From Apium graveolens (lineage: Eukaryota; Streptophyta; Magnoliopsida; Apiales; Apiaceae): a stretch of 64,000 bases of DNA. Location of the stretch: positions 134,225,263-134,289,262 of the forward strand of contig NC_133647.1 of NCBI RefSeq assembly GCF_009905375.1, read 5' to 3'. The translations under genes and the position numbers were made by a program. A model generated the notes under the pieces. It saw nothing but the letters and a program-made list of their open reading frames with translations. It was not told where the DNA came from and did no database searches. Position 1 is the first letter of the stretch; every line of letters begins with the position of its first letter. Shown piece after piece: positions 54,538-64,000 of the stretch.

Positions 54538-55145
54538 TGTTAGATATATTTGATAATGTCATGACTAATGTGATTTATGTTTAGTTTTCAGATCTTACTT
54601 AAACAGGACAAATCAGTACTTAACTGAAGATCAGCACTTATACTGAAGTCAGAACTTAAGTTGTCAGAACTTAAGTTATCGGGAGATATTTATCAGAAGA
54701 TAATATCAGGACTTAAGGAGACTTTCAGATAAGGAAGGCGGCTGATTGAAAGGAAAGAAGATCAAGACAAACGTAAGAAGAGATATGCATGAAGAAGGAA
54801 TTCTATGAATAATAGAATACTCGGAAGAAAAGATATCTGATTGATATATTTTAGGAAGCAGAATTATATTCCATATCAATTAGTGATTATCTTGTAACTG
54901 TGTAGTATATAAACACAAACATAGGGTTTACACTACAAGTGTTATCATTATCGAGAATATTATTCATTGTAACCCTAGCAGCTCTCGTGATACTTGTTCA
55001 TCACTGAGAGAGGACAGTTCCGTATTGTAACAGAGTTTATTACTTTGAATAAAGTCTATTTTCTGTTACTTGTGTTATTAGAATTCGATTTGATTGTGCT
55101 ACACACTGTATTCAACTCCCCTCCTACAGTGTGTGTGACTTAACA
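54538..55145 (+). repeat. 3' LTR of copia C
   Basis: TGTTAGATATA to GACTTAACA, 608 bp, the partner of 42054-42661, with about two dozen differences by eye. Confidence 0.95.
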
Positions 55146-55149
55146 TTTT

Positions 55150-55779
55150 TTATTTTTTTTATTCAACAAAATACTTAATGGAACAACCAAATCATCATCC
55201 ATGTCCTGCCTCTCATCTACATCTGCGTTTTTTTAATCCTTAAAAACCTCCTTTTTCTTCTTAAGTATCGCATGAAACTCCTCATCCTTATCTCTCTCAT
55301 TATCACCGTATTCTAAATCAGTCTCACCATTTTCGCTCTCATCACTATCCTCCTCAGCACTATGTTCCTCATCACTCAATTTATTTTCACTCACATCCTC
55401 ATCACTCACATATTGATCACTCACATATTTATCATCCACGACATAATCATTCATATTTTCAAAAGAATGATCAACATATATAATGCATATACCATATTTT
55501 AATGCATCTGTACACATATCTCCAACAATATCTTCATTCCATAATATTTGACAAGTATCAAAAGGAGTACCTTCTTCATGCTAGTAGATCTTAAAATATA
55601 TACTCATGATCATTTTTGACGAAATTTCGACATACATCAAGAAAAATTGTATACAAGTTTTGTTCGTATATTGTTTTTGTCTGACCTCCATCATAACAAC
55701 GTATTTGATCCTTGCATGTAAACTCTCCACCATGATGAATCCGTACATTGACATGATATACAACCATCTGCACACACAT
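55150..55779 (-). pseudogene. MULE transposase, upstream half (PB1-like N-terminus and acidic region)
   Basis: On the minus strand the frame from 55779 starts MVVYHVNVRIHHGGEF and CYDGG, the pattern of the PB1-like domain at the N-terminus of many plant Mutator-like transposases. The frame stops near 55591. The frame 55517-55233 follows with an acidic linker (DEDVSENKLSDEEHSAEED) ending KKKKEVFKD. The rest of the gene is on the far side of copia C (41340-42053). It is a decayed MULE gene. Confidence 0.6.
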
Positions 55780-56298
55780 ATATATATATTTATATAAGTT
55801 AAATCATCAATATAAAAACAAATGGAACAAGATAAATGAGAATATAGATGTGGTCGAGATAGACTTCAATTTGCGCAATTTGATGATGAACCCGGAATCC
55901 CCAATTTGTTCATAAAACCTAATTGCCCCTTTCTCACTTCTTGGTCTTTTTACTCCCGACTCTACAAATATAATATTTTTAAGTATATTATCTAAGAGTC
56001 ACGTGAGAGTCTCGTGACATATATGCCACATAAAAATACATGTATATATACAACTCAATTATTTTTAAATTTTTTAATTTTCATATCGGATTTGACTAAC
56101 GGTTGTTAGTCAATATTAGACGGAAGCATGAGAATCAGGAAAATTTAAATGTTAAGGAATCACAAAAAAAAAATTAATTCAGGAACCAAACAATAAAATG
56201 CATATAGTTGTGTGACATTTAAATTTATTTTCCCTTTTAAAAAATATGTTTAAGGCCAGAGGAAGAGAAAAATTAAGAAAATAGAAACTTGGGAAAAG
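55780..56298. other. Probable MULE 5' flank and spacer
   Basis: No ORF. The minus strand around 56090-56250 has TGACTAACAACCGTTAGTCAAAT, resembling MULE terminal regions, but no matching opposite terminus was found. Nothing else is seen. Confidence 0.35.
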
Positions 56299-57040
56299 AT
56301 GATGAGTAGCTTAACGGATGATCTGTGGACTGAGATTCTCTTGCGCCTTTCAGTTATATCATTACTTCAATTCAAATCAGTTTCCAAATTATGGATTTCC
56401 ATTATTTCAAGTTGTCAACCGTTGTTACAGATGATCAAGTTGTTATTATACACAAGGAACCAAATCGTAATGATAATGAGGCAGACGTCAGCTCTTTATC
56501 TCTCATTTACCTCGATTCGGAACCCAATTGTAAGAATCTCAAATATCGAATTCGCCTATTGATAACAAGTTTTTTGATATTTATATATGAAACCCAGCAA
56601 CTAAACACTCTAAGCTCATTATTCCCTAGTATAGTAAACCTGATGATGATTACTTAATTGGTGCTTTAGGCTTTGGTTCTAATCAAATTGATTTAGATTT
56701 TAAACTTGTTAAAGTTTATCTCGTAACTTTTCTGCCAAGGTATACTCTTCAAACAGGAATGAGTGGGAAATCATTAACCTCAAACCTATGGACGTTACCA
56801 GAGCAATATTTTTGGTATATGCTTTTACAGATTTTTGTTTGCCGTAGGATAAATAATGGTATGATGGATTTTTATTTAAACAAGGAGTTGTTTATTTGTT
56901 ATTTAACCTTCTTGTTAGTTCTTTTGATGATGCTCAACGTTCTACTAAAACTCATATATTTTGTTCAGGTAGTTGGTTTTGTTTCCCTCGTAGATATATC
57001 CAGTTTGAGACATGATTTTAACGACTGGTGCCATTGTTAG
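56299..57040 (+). pseudogene. F-box protein pseudogene
   Basis: Starts at ATG 56299 with an F-box (LTDDLWTEILLRLSVISLLQFKSVSKLWISII, split here by position, residues 5-36), the Skp1-binding module of SCF ubiquitin ligases. After a frameshift near 56410 the sequence continues in other frames with F-box-associated-domain features: DDQVVIIHKEPN, GALGFGSNQIDLDFKLVKVY and, after another shift, SSNRNEWEIINLKPMDV at about 56745-56800. At least three frame changes and a stop near 56840 make it non-functional. It runs into copia D remnants at its 3' end. Confidence 0.75.
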
Positions 57041-59186
57041 AGATTTGGAAATTTGCAGAGAAAGTATTTGCTTTAGAGGAAGAAAGAAGTTAGAGCAGCT
57101 GAATCTTGAGAATGATAAAAGATTAGAGTGAAACTGAATTAAGTTTTTATACCATCTCAGAAATAAACTGTCAAAAATAAAAAAGTAAAATAAAGTGACC
57201 AATAAAAATTGCACAAAATAGCCGTTTAAAAATGAATAAACTGTAAAAATTATGTCACTTATCCGTCGTGTCATGCTTACAAACTGCAAGTATACTCGAT
57301 GGATAATGTTCAGAGATTTAACGGCTAGGATTGGGACAATTCGATGGATGAGGATAAATCAGTTATCCGTCGAGTTATAAAATATTCCAGAAAAATAATT
57401 GATTTTTATTAACAATTAATATTCCAACGGATGATCAAACTCGATGGATAATGAGCATCCGTCGGGATGTAAATTTTGACTTAGCCAAAATTTCATCTAA
57501 TACAGTTGAATCAATTAAATTTATGGCTGCATAACAACTTGCAAAATATCTAAAATGATTCAAGAATAATTAAGCATACCTAACTAACTTAGCAACCTTG
57601 AAAATGTGGATTCATCAAGTGGCTTGGTAAATATGTCTGCAAGCTGCTTTTCACTTGGAACAAAATGAAGGTCCACAGTACCATTCATCACATGTTCCCT
57701 TATGAAGTGGTACTTGATGTCTATATGCTTTGTTCTTGAATGCTGTACTAGATTTTCAGTGATGGCAATTGCACCTGTGTTATCCCAGAAAATGGAAATT
57801 CTATCCACTTATAGACCATAGTCCAATAATTGGTTTTTCATCCACAAAATATGTGCACAGCAACTACCAGCAGCAATATATTCAGCTTCAGCTGTAGAAG
57901 TAGAGACTGAATTTTGCTTTTTACTGAACCAGGAAACAAGCTTGTTCCCTAGAAATTGACAGGTTCCTGTTGTACTTTTTCTGTCTATTCTACAACCTGC
58001 ATAATATGCATCTGAATAACCAGTTAAATCAAAACCAGAATCTCTAGGGTACCAAATGCCAAGTTTTGGTGTTCCCTTAAGATATCTGAAAATTCTCTTA
58101 ATAGCTACTAGGTGAGATTCACTAGGATCAGCCTGAAATCTAGCACAAAGACAAGTAGCAAACATTATATCTGGCCTACTAGCTGTTAAGTACAGAAGTG
58201 AGCCAACCATGCCCCTATAGCTTGAAATATCCACAGACTTTTCAGTAGTGTTTAATTCAAGTTTAGTTGTAGTGGCCATGCGAGTTTTTGCAGATGTGCA
58301 ATCCATTAGATCAAACTTCTTCAAAAGATCATGAATGTATTTAGTTTGACTAATGAATATTCCATCACTAACTTGCTTAACTTGCAGACCAAGAAAGTAA
58401 GTTAGTTCTCCCATCATGCTCATTTCATACTTACTTTGCATCAATTTGGCAAACATTTTGCAAAGTTTTTCATCTGTAGAGCCAAATATAGTATCATGTA
58501 CATAAATTTGAACAAGTATACTAGAGCCATTAGCATTTCTAAAGAAAAAAATTTTATCAGTAGTACCTCTTGTGAAGTGATTTTCCAAAATAAACTTTGA
58601 TAAAGTGTCATACCAGGCTCTAGGTGCTTGCTTTAGTCTATAAAGTGCTTTCAAAAGATAATACACATGATTTGGAAAACTTGGATCTTCAAAACCAAGA
58701 GGCTGACTTACATAGACTTCCTCTTCCAAATCTTCATTTAGAAATGTACTTTTGACATCCATTTGATAGACTTTGAAAATGGCATGAATTGCATAGGCTA
58801 AGAAAATTCTGTTGGCTTCAAGTCTTGCAAAAGGAGCAAAAGTTTCATCAAAATCTATTCTTTCTTGTTGACAATAGCCCTTAGCAACCAATCTAGCCTT
58901 GTTCCTGGCTACTATGCCATTTTTATCCATCTTGTTTCTGAATACCCATTTGGTGTCAATAGGATTCTTTCTTTAGGCTTAGGTACCATCTTCCATACCT
59001 TGTTCCTTTCAAATTGGTTTAGCTCCTCCTGCATAGTTAAAATCCAATCAGGATCTAAAAAAGCTTCTTCTACCTTCTTTGGTTCTTCCTTAGATAGGAA
59101 GCTGCTATATAGACATTCTTCTTGAGTTACTCTCCTTGTTTGAACTCTAGAAGATGCATCACCAATGATGATTTGAAAAGGGTGAA
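57041..59186 (-). mobile_element. Copia retrotransposon D, 3' part only, cut by gypsy insertion
   Basis: Minus-strand RT/RNase H and 3' region very similar to copia A, including ATAATTAAGCATACCTA around the pol stop and ATCCGTCGA motifs at about 57265-57465. The right side is broken at 59186 in the pol linker, where a gypsy LTR begins. No LTR is visible between the 3' region and the F-box pseudogene, so the left part is also truncated. The left border is approximate (57041-57200). Confidence 0.8.
57584..58930 (-). pseudogene. Copia D reverse transcriptase / RNase H
   Basis: The frame 58930-57809 has the RT motifs [37 protein letters not shown] and an altered active site YVHDTIFG instead of YVDDIIFG. 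RNase H has [16 protein letters not shown] (Asp changed to Tyr) and [11 protein letters not shown]. After a stop at 57809-57811 the same frame gives WDNTGAIAI and [11 protein letters not shown], ending at 57584. Active-site substitutions and the stop show loss of function. The N-terminal linker (58931-59186) is in another frame and includes [15 protein letters not shown]. Confidence 0.88.
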
Positions 59187-60719
59187 TGTGGCGCCCTCCA
59201 AACCCGGGTCAGAAGCTTGGGGTCCACACACACATACCTTATTTATAACCTGCTTATAACAATAATAAAGATAATAATAATATGCAGTGATCCTACTTAC
59301 CAAATACCACGGACTACAACAGGTTAAAGTATGCACACAAGCCAAACACACCTACTTATATTATAAATGTTCAAATCCCAACTATTCAAACTCAGAACTG
59401 AGTATTAAAAATTATTACAGACTTTTACAAACATAAATTATCCCAAAAGAAGCCTACTAGGTTAACTCGATCAACTTGAACCCCTAGCTCTCGCGCTGGA
59501 CTGGGGATCTTCATTACCAACTGGTTCCTTCTTAAATGGAAAAAAACATAAAAAACATCGCACAAATGAGCTAACTAGCTCAGCAAGTCACAATGATAAA
59601 ACTGAGAATAACGATCATCAGGTGAAAATGGTTATGATATCAAGTGAACAATGGATTATGATTTAGAATTGGATATTATATTTTCATTTTAAAAACCAAG
59701 GTCAGGCTGCTGATCAGTCACGCACTAACCCCAAGCAAAGCACACAACACTGCTCTAACTACTGGATCCAAGGCACACATTGGCCTAACTTGACCATTAT
59801 ATGGCCTGACCACGAATCTGGTCCATAATTTTATAAAAATAATCCAATTATAACATAATAACAGAATAAACAGTAATAAGCAATAAATAGAATCATTAAC
59901 AACATTGGACGTTCAATAATGAAATGGTTTCAATCTACATAAGGATCAATATGGCATTTTCAAAGCTTGAATGTTAGGTAATGAAAGAATTGGATAACAA
60001 AGGAATCAATATTTTAGGGTTACCAGGAATTGGTCTTTCAAATCATAAAGTACAATAGTTTGAATATATAAGTAATTTGGTTCAGTGTTTGGTATTTAGT
60101 TTGTATGTATTTGTGGAGTAGTGTCGTATATCTGTGGTTCGTATTTGGGTGTACAACAATTAATGGTTTAGAACGAATAAAGTTTATGGCTCAAGATCAA
60201 TAACTGGAATCAGGGTTTTGGGTTCAGTGCATCAAAGCAATTGCAATATAAAATAGGACTATCAATCCACTACAATATATCTCTAGAAAGTTCAGAACAC
60301 TTGCCTGATACTAGCTTGCTATACTGCACTCACTTTCAATCACAATTGTCTTACTCCTCGACTATCTGTTTTCCTTTCCTATGCCTTGCCTCTTCTACTC
60401 ACATATCATAAGCATCTATCAATATTCAACTCATACGATTCCATTCGACATATACTTCTATCTACCCTTCGTTTTACCCAAATCCGATTAATGGATTGAA
60501 AGTTATATTATAAACAAGTAAACATCGAATATATAGACAGACAGTTAACCAACAAGTCACATATAACACATAACACGTCAAATAATCAATGATATATCAT
60601 TTATAATGGAGTCTCGGGTCATAAACAGGCTTTCGGGTATTTAAAATGATTTTTAAAGCATTTTTCGGAATTAAAACGGGCCGTTGGATCAGTTTCGGAG
60701 TAATAAACAGGGTTCGGCT
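59187..60719 (-). repeat. 3' LTR of Tekay-like element, truncated
   Basis: Matches 62049-63579 with few differences, up to GGGTTCGGCT, where gag sequence begins. It lacks the distal part present in the right LTR. It inserted into the pol linker of copia D at 59186/59187. Confidence 0.87.
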
Positions 60720-60870
60720 TTTGTTGGGCCAAGATTTGGAGAATCTGGGCTATTGCTGGGTCTATGGGTCCTGGGTTCATATTCTGGTTTGTATCATCTT
60801 GGTTGTTATTTTTGTTGTTGTTGGTTTCTTCATTCTGGGTGTTGGTGCGGGTATTTCTTCTGGGAGGCAT
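60720..60870 (-). pseudogene. Gag N-terminal fragment of Tekay-like element
   Basis: The minus-strand ATG at 60868-60870 starts MPPRRNTRTN, an Asn/Gln/Asp-rich stretch and DPAIAQILQILAQQ, the usual start of chromovirus gag. It breaks off at 60720 into LTR sequence, so about 50 codons remain. Confidence 0.8.
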
Positions 60871-60891
60871 TTTCTGTAAAGAATCAAACAA

Positions 60892-61337
60892 CTTATTTAA
60901 CTTTTAAATCAAATCTTTGCATAAAAGAAAATTTTTGTAAAACAGAAATATCTCTTTTTTGAAAACAGTTGTAACAGTTAAATCAAGTAAATTGCATGCT
61001 TCTTTACAGAATATGAACAATTAAGGGAATAGGGTGCATGGTATCACAGGGGTATAACTGGTGCAATAAATAAGGTAAAGTAAAACAGGTACAGTAAAGT
61101 AAATGACAATGCTGGAAAGGAAAAGGTACTGATATATATAGATCAAAAGTTTTAGGTAGTACAAGCGTAAAGACGTTTCAGAAGTAAAAGCAAAAATGAT
61201 ACAACAGCCTACTCACTAGTCAGCATAGCTAGTCTATAAGTACAACTCAAAAGTCTACTGATACATACTACACACTACTGTACATACTACACAACCATAA
61301 CAACACTGCTCAGCATCTCCATCTCTGGATCTCTGAC
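60892..61337. other. Leader spacer of Tekay-like element
   Basis: Non-coding A-rich sequence between the gag start and the leader ORF, with TACTACACACTAC repeats at about 61265-61290. Nothing else is seen. Confidence 0.5.
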
Positions 61338-61850
61338 TCATGGCAAGTCTGGACCTCCAATCTCCTCAAGCTCCTCTAGAACCCACTTAGCCCACTCCAC
61401 TAGAAAATTAGGGGTGATGTCCTCATGTGTAGCCTCAGCTATCCTCACCGCAGCTGCTCTACGAAATACCTGGAGCCTCTCTCTGAGTCGCCTCTCACCA
61501 CTCCCAACCGCTCTGGTACGCATGATATGCAATAACTCTTGAATCTGACCCTGTAGGAATCGCTGCTCCATAAGGCAAGCCTCAAACTGATGATAGGGGA
61601 CAGGATAGGAAGAGAACTGGAAAGGTATTCCTGTAACTGAATGACCTGTAAAGCCTGAATCAACGGGTGGTGGTCCTCTGATAGGTGGCCTCATGCCTGG
61701 AGCTGGAATAGCCTGCAGTGGTACGAGCTGCAACACAGGTGGAGGTAGAATAGCCAACATTGGTGGAATAACAGGACGTGGATCTGAAGATGGTACTCCA
61801 ACTGAAGGCTCTGAGTGATCAGATGATACGGGGATGAAAGAGTCGGCCAT
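61338..61850 (-). CDS. 170-codon leader ORF upstream of gag in Tekay-like element
   Basis: An open frame starting about 180 bp after the primer site, ahead of gag. Residues 1-75 are Pro/Ser-rich (PVIPPMLAILPPPVLQLVP, APGMRPPIRGPPPVDSG). Residues 85-165 look helical and charged (FEACLMEQRFLQGQIQELLH, RERLQVFRRAAAVRIAEAT, EWAKWVLEELEEIG). It has no stop or frameshift even though the element lost its pol genes. No family is recognised; it could be a gag-related leader protein or captured sequence. The position in the 5' leader is unusual for Ty3/gypsy. Confidence 0.6.
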   Translation of the reverse strand: MADSFIPVSSDHSEPSVGVPSSDPRPVIPPMLAILPPPVLQLVPLQAIPAPGMRPPIRGPPPVDSGFTGHSVTGIPFQFSSYPVPYHQFEACLMEQRFLQGQIQELLHIMRTRAVGSGERRLRERLQVFRRAAAVRIAEATHEDITPNFLVEWAKWVLEELEEIGGPDLP

Positions 61851-62032
61851 CGCTGCTATCTGAAATCATATCGCAATATAAGAATCTCGAACCACAATGC
61901 GAATCATACTAATACCTATTATACCGCATCACTTAACCTCTCGACATTCTATCTTTCTATTCCTTACTTCTAATCCTAACCCTCTACCCATTCCCATCAA
62001 TCTAGGCTTGTATCAGTGACTTATAACCTGTA

Positions 62033-62044
62033 GCTCTGATACCA
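62033..62044 (-). other. tRNA-Met primer binding site of Tekay-like element
   Basis: TGGTATCAGAGC on the minus strand, 4 bp inside the LTR (GGTT spacer). Confidence 0.9.
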
Positions 62045-62048
62045 AACC

Positions 62049-64000
62049 TGTGGCGCCCTCCAAACCCGGGTCAGAAGTTTGGGGTCCACACACACACCTT
62101 ATTTATAACCTCCTTATAATAATAATAAAGATAATAATAATATGCAGTGACCCTACTTACTAAATACCACGGACCGCAATAGGTTAAAGTATGCACACAA
62201 GCCAAACACACCTACTTATATTACAAACGTTCAAATCCCAACTATTCAAACTCAGAACTGAGTATTAAACATTATTACAAACTTTTACAAACTCAAATTA
62301 TCCCAAAAGAAGCCTACTAGCTTAACTCGATCAACCTGAACCCCTAGCTCTCGCGCTGGACTGGGGATCTTCGTTACCAACTGGTTCCTTCTTAACTGGA
62401 AAAGAACATAAATAACATCGCACAAATGAGCTAACTAGCTCAGCAAGTCACAATGACAAAACTGAGAATAACGATCATCAGGTGAAAATGGTTATGATAT
62501 CAAGTGAACAATGGATTATAATTTAGAATTGGATATTATATTTTCATTTTAAAAATCAAGGTCAGGCTGCTGATCAGTCACGCACTAACCCCGAGCAAAG
62601 CACACAACACTGCTCTAACTACTGGATCCAAGGCACACATTGGCCTAACTTGACCATTATATGGTCTGACCATGAATCTGGTCCACAATTTTATATAAAC
62701 AATCCAATTCTAACATAATAACAGAATAAACAGTAATAAGCAATAAACAGAATCATTAACAATATTGGACGTTCAATAATGAAATGGTTTCAATCTACAA
62801 AAGGATCAATATGGCATTTTCAAAGCTTGAATGTTAGGTAATGAAATAATTGGATAACAAAGGAATCAATGTTTTAGGGTTACCAGGAATTGGTCTTTCA
62901 AATCATAAGGTACAATGGTTTGAATATATAAGTAATTCGGTTCAGTATTTGGTATTTAGTTTATATGTATTTGTGAAGTAGTGTCGTATATCTGTGGTTC
63001 GTATTTGGGTGTACAACAATCAATGGTTTAGAACGAATAAAGTTTATGGCTCAAGATCAATAACTGGAATCAGAGTTTTGAGTTCAGTGTATCAAAGCAC
63101 TTGCAATATAAAACAGGACTATCAATCCACTATAATATATCTCGAGAAAGTTCAGAACACTTGCCTGGTACTAGCTTGCTATACTGCACTCAATTTCAAT
63201 CACAACTGTCTTACTCCTCGACTATCTATTTTCCTTTTCTACGCCTTGCCTCTTCTGCTCACATATCATAAGCATCTATCAATATTCAACTCATACGATT
63301 CTATTCGACATATACTTCTATCTTCCCTTCGTTTTACCCAAATCCGATTAATGGATTGAAAGTTATACTATAAACAAGTAAACATCGAATATATAGACCG
63401 GCAGTTAACCAACAAGTCACATATAGCACATAACACGTCAAATAATTAATGATATATCATTTATAATGGAGTCTCGGGTCATAAACAGGCTTTCGGGTAT
63501 TTAAAATGATTTTTAAAGCATTTTTCGGAATTAAAACGGGTCGTTGCATCAATTTCGGAGTAATAAACAGGGTTCGGCTGGCCAAATCTGGCTTCAAAAT
63601 ATTTTTATAATAATTATCGAGTCTTGAAAACAATTTAAAATAATATTTTAAAGCTCATAACTATTTTTCGGAATTTTTAAATCATTCCTAAATAATTAAA
63701 TCCAATTAAATAATTAATTAAAATCAATTAATAATTATTTAAATCAATTAGTCAATTTATTTTCAAATTAATTGATCAATTAATCAATTAAAAATTAACT
63801 GAAATTAATTAACTAATTAATTCATATTTATTTTTGAATAAAAAAATAATTTTTGGAATTAAAATAATAATTTTTAGAATTTTCAGAAATTAAAAACGAA
63901 TTTTCATAATTCAAATAAATAGAAAATATGATTTTTGAATATTTTTAAAATAGGAATCCTTAATTTGCAAACTCTGGAAAGTTCAGGGACTGAACTTCAT
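62049..64000 (-). repeat. 5' LTR of Tekay-like element, continues past window
   Basis: Starts TGTGGCGCCC on the + strand and extends beyond the matched part (63579) through an AT-rich stretch with many ATTAATTAA/CAATTAAT repeats (63690-63830) to the window end. No opposite terminus is seen, so it exceeds 1.95 kb. Confidence 0.8.

Larger units (their letters stand above)
42054..55145 (+). mobile_element. Copia retrotransposon C, full-length Sirevirus with two extra ORFs
   Basis: LTRs 42054-42661 and 54538-55145 (608 bp each) are flanked by TTCTT at 42049-42053 and TTTTT at 55146-55150, a plausible 5-bp duplication with one change. Order on + : primer site, gag, spacer with zinc motifs, protease-integrase, RT/RNase H, an 89-codon ORF, a long third ORF (50791-54334), and a polypurine tract. 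The total is 13.1 kb. Integrase, RT and third ORF contain several nonsense or frameshift changes. By eye about two dozen differences separate the LTRs. Confidence 0.94.
59187..64000 (-). mobile_element. Ty3/gypsy Tekay-like element with large internal deletion
   Basis: Direct repeats begin TGTGGCGCCCTCCAAACCCG at 59187 and 62049. The primer site at 62033-62044 places the 5' LTR on the right, so the element reads on the minus strand. Between the LTRs remain a leader with a 170-codon ORF and the first roughly 50 codons of gag; all protease, RT and integrase are gone. The deletion also removed the start of the 3' LTR: the left LTR matches the right one only up to 60719/63579. The gag N-terminus (MPPRRNTRTN, then IDPAIAQILQILAQQ) and tRNA-Met primer fit the Tekay/Del chromovirus group. 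The element continues beyond 64000. Confidence 0.82.

Noticed and set aside
62994..63359. ORF of 121 codons on + strand
   Set aside because: Inside the gypsy LTR and broken in the paired LTR copy at 60140-60500; no domain.

Overview
The window is plant nuclear DNA, most likely from a eudicot and possibly an asterid (a loose inference from repeat families, with no marker gene). Signs are spliced host-type genes, tRNA-Met primer sites, Sirevirus-type Ty1/copia and Tat-type Ty3/gypsy retrotransposons, hAT, MULE and pogo-type DNA transposons, and tRNA-derived SINEs. Nothing looks bacterial, organellar or viral. Over 80% is transposable-element sequence stacked by nested insertion.

Layout. 1-7348: minus-strand copia element A (its 3' LTR lies left of the window). 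7349-18262: a Tat-type gypsy element on +, lacking its 5' LTR and most of gag. It abuts an inverted LTR copy at its left (7349-8590) and carries a 68/72-bp tandem array, an antisense spliced gene (13935-16248) and a right LTR. 18389-19940: a five-exon GDSL esterase/lipase gene, the only apparently intact host gene, starting about 130 bp after the LTR. 20871-21100: an Au-like SINE. 22332-25965: a hAT transposon with an 8-bp target duplication. 26094-40074: a non-autonomous hAT element containing a copia solo LTR (26299-39600), which itself contains full-length minus-strand copia element B (27086-39357). 40801-41030: a second SINE, reversed. 41086 onward: a pogo-type terminus. 41340-42053 and 55150-55779: two halves of a dead MULE transposase gene split by full-length copia element C (42054-55145, + strand). 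56299-57040: F-box pseudogene. 57041-59186: copia element D, cut by a Tekay-like gypsy derivative (59187 to beyond the window end) that has lost nearly all of gag-pol.

The most unusual material is accessory to the retrotransposons. (1) B and C both carry a long homologous ORF after pol, each preceded by a TATA-like box about 140-155 bp upstream of the ATG; C also has an extra 89-codon ORF with its own TATA box. (2) The Tat element has an antisense gene with two in-frame introns, a position where introns can survive retrotransposition. (3) Each copia family has its own short oligonucleotide motif repeated in LTR, UTR and in part the coding sequence. (4) A 1.24-kb inverted LTR pair flanks the Tat internal region.

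Limits: pairings, splice sites and target duplications were read by eye. LTR similarity figures are rough. Element assignments rest on domain motifs, not on database searches.
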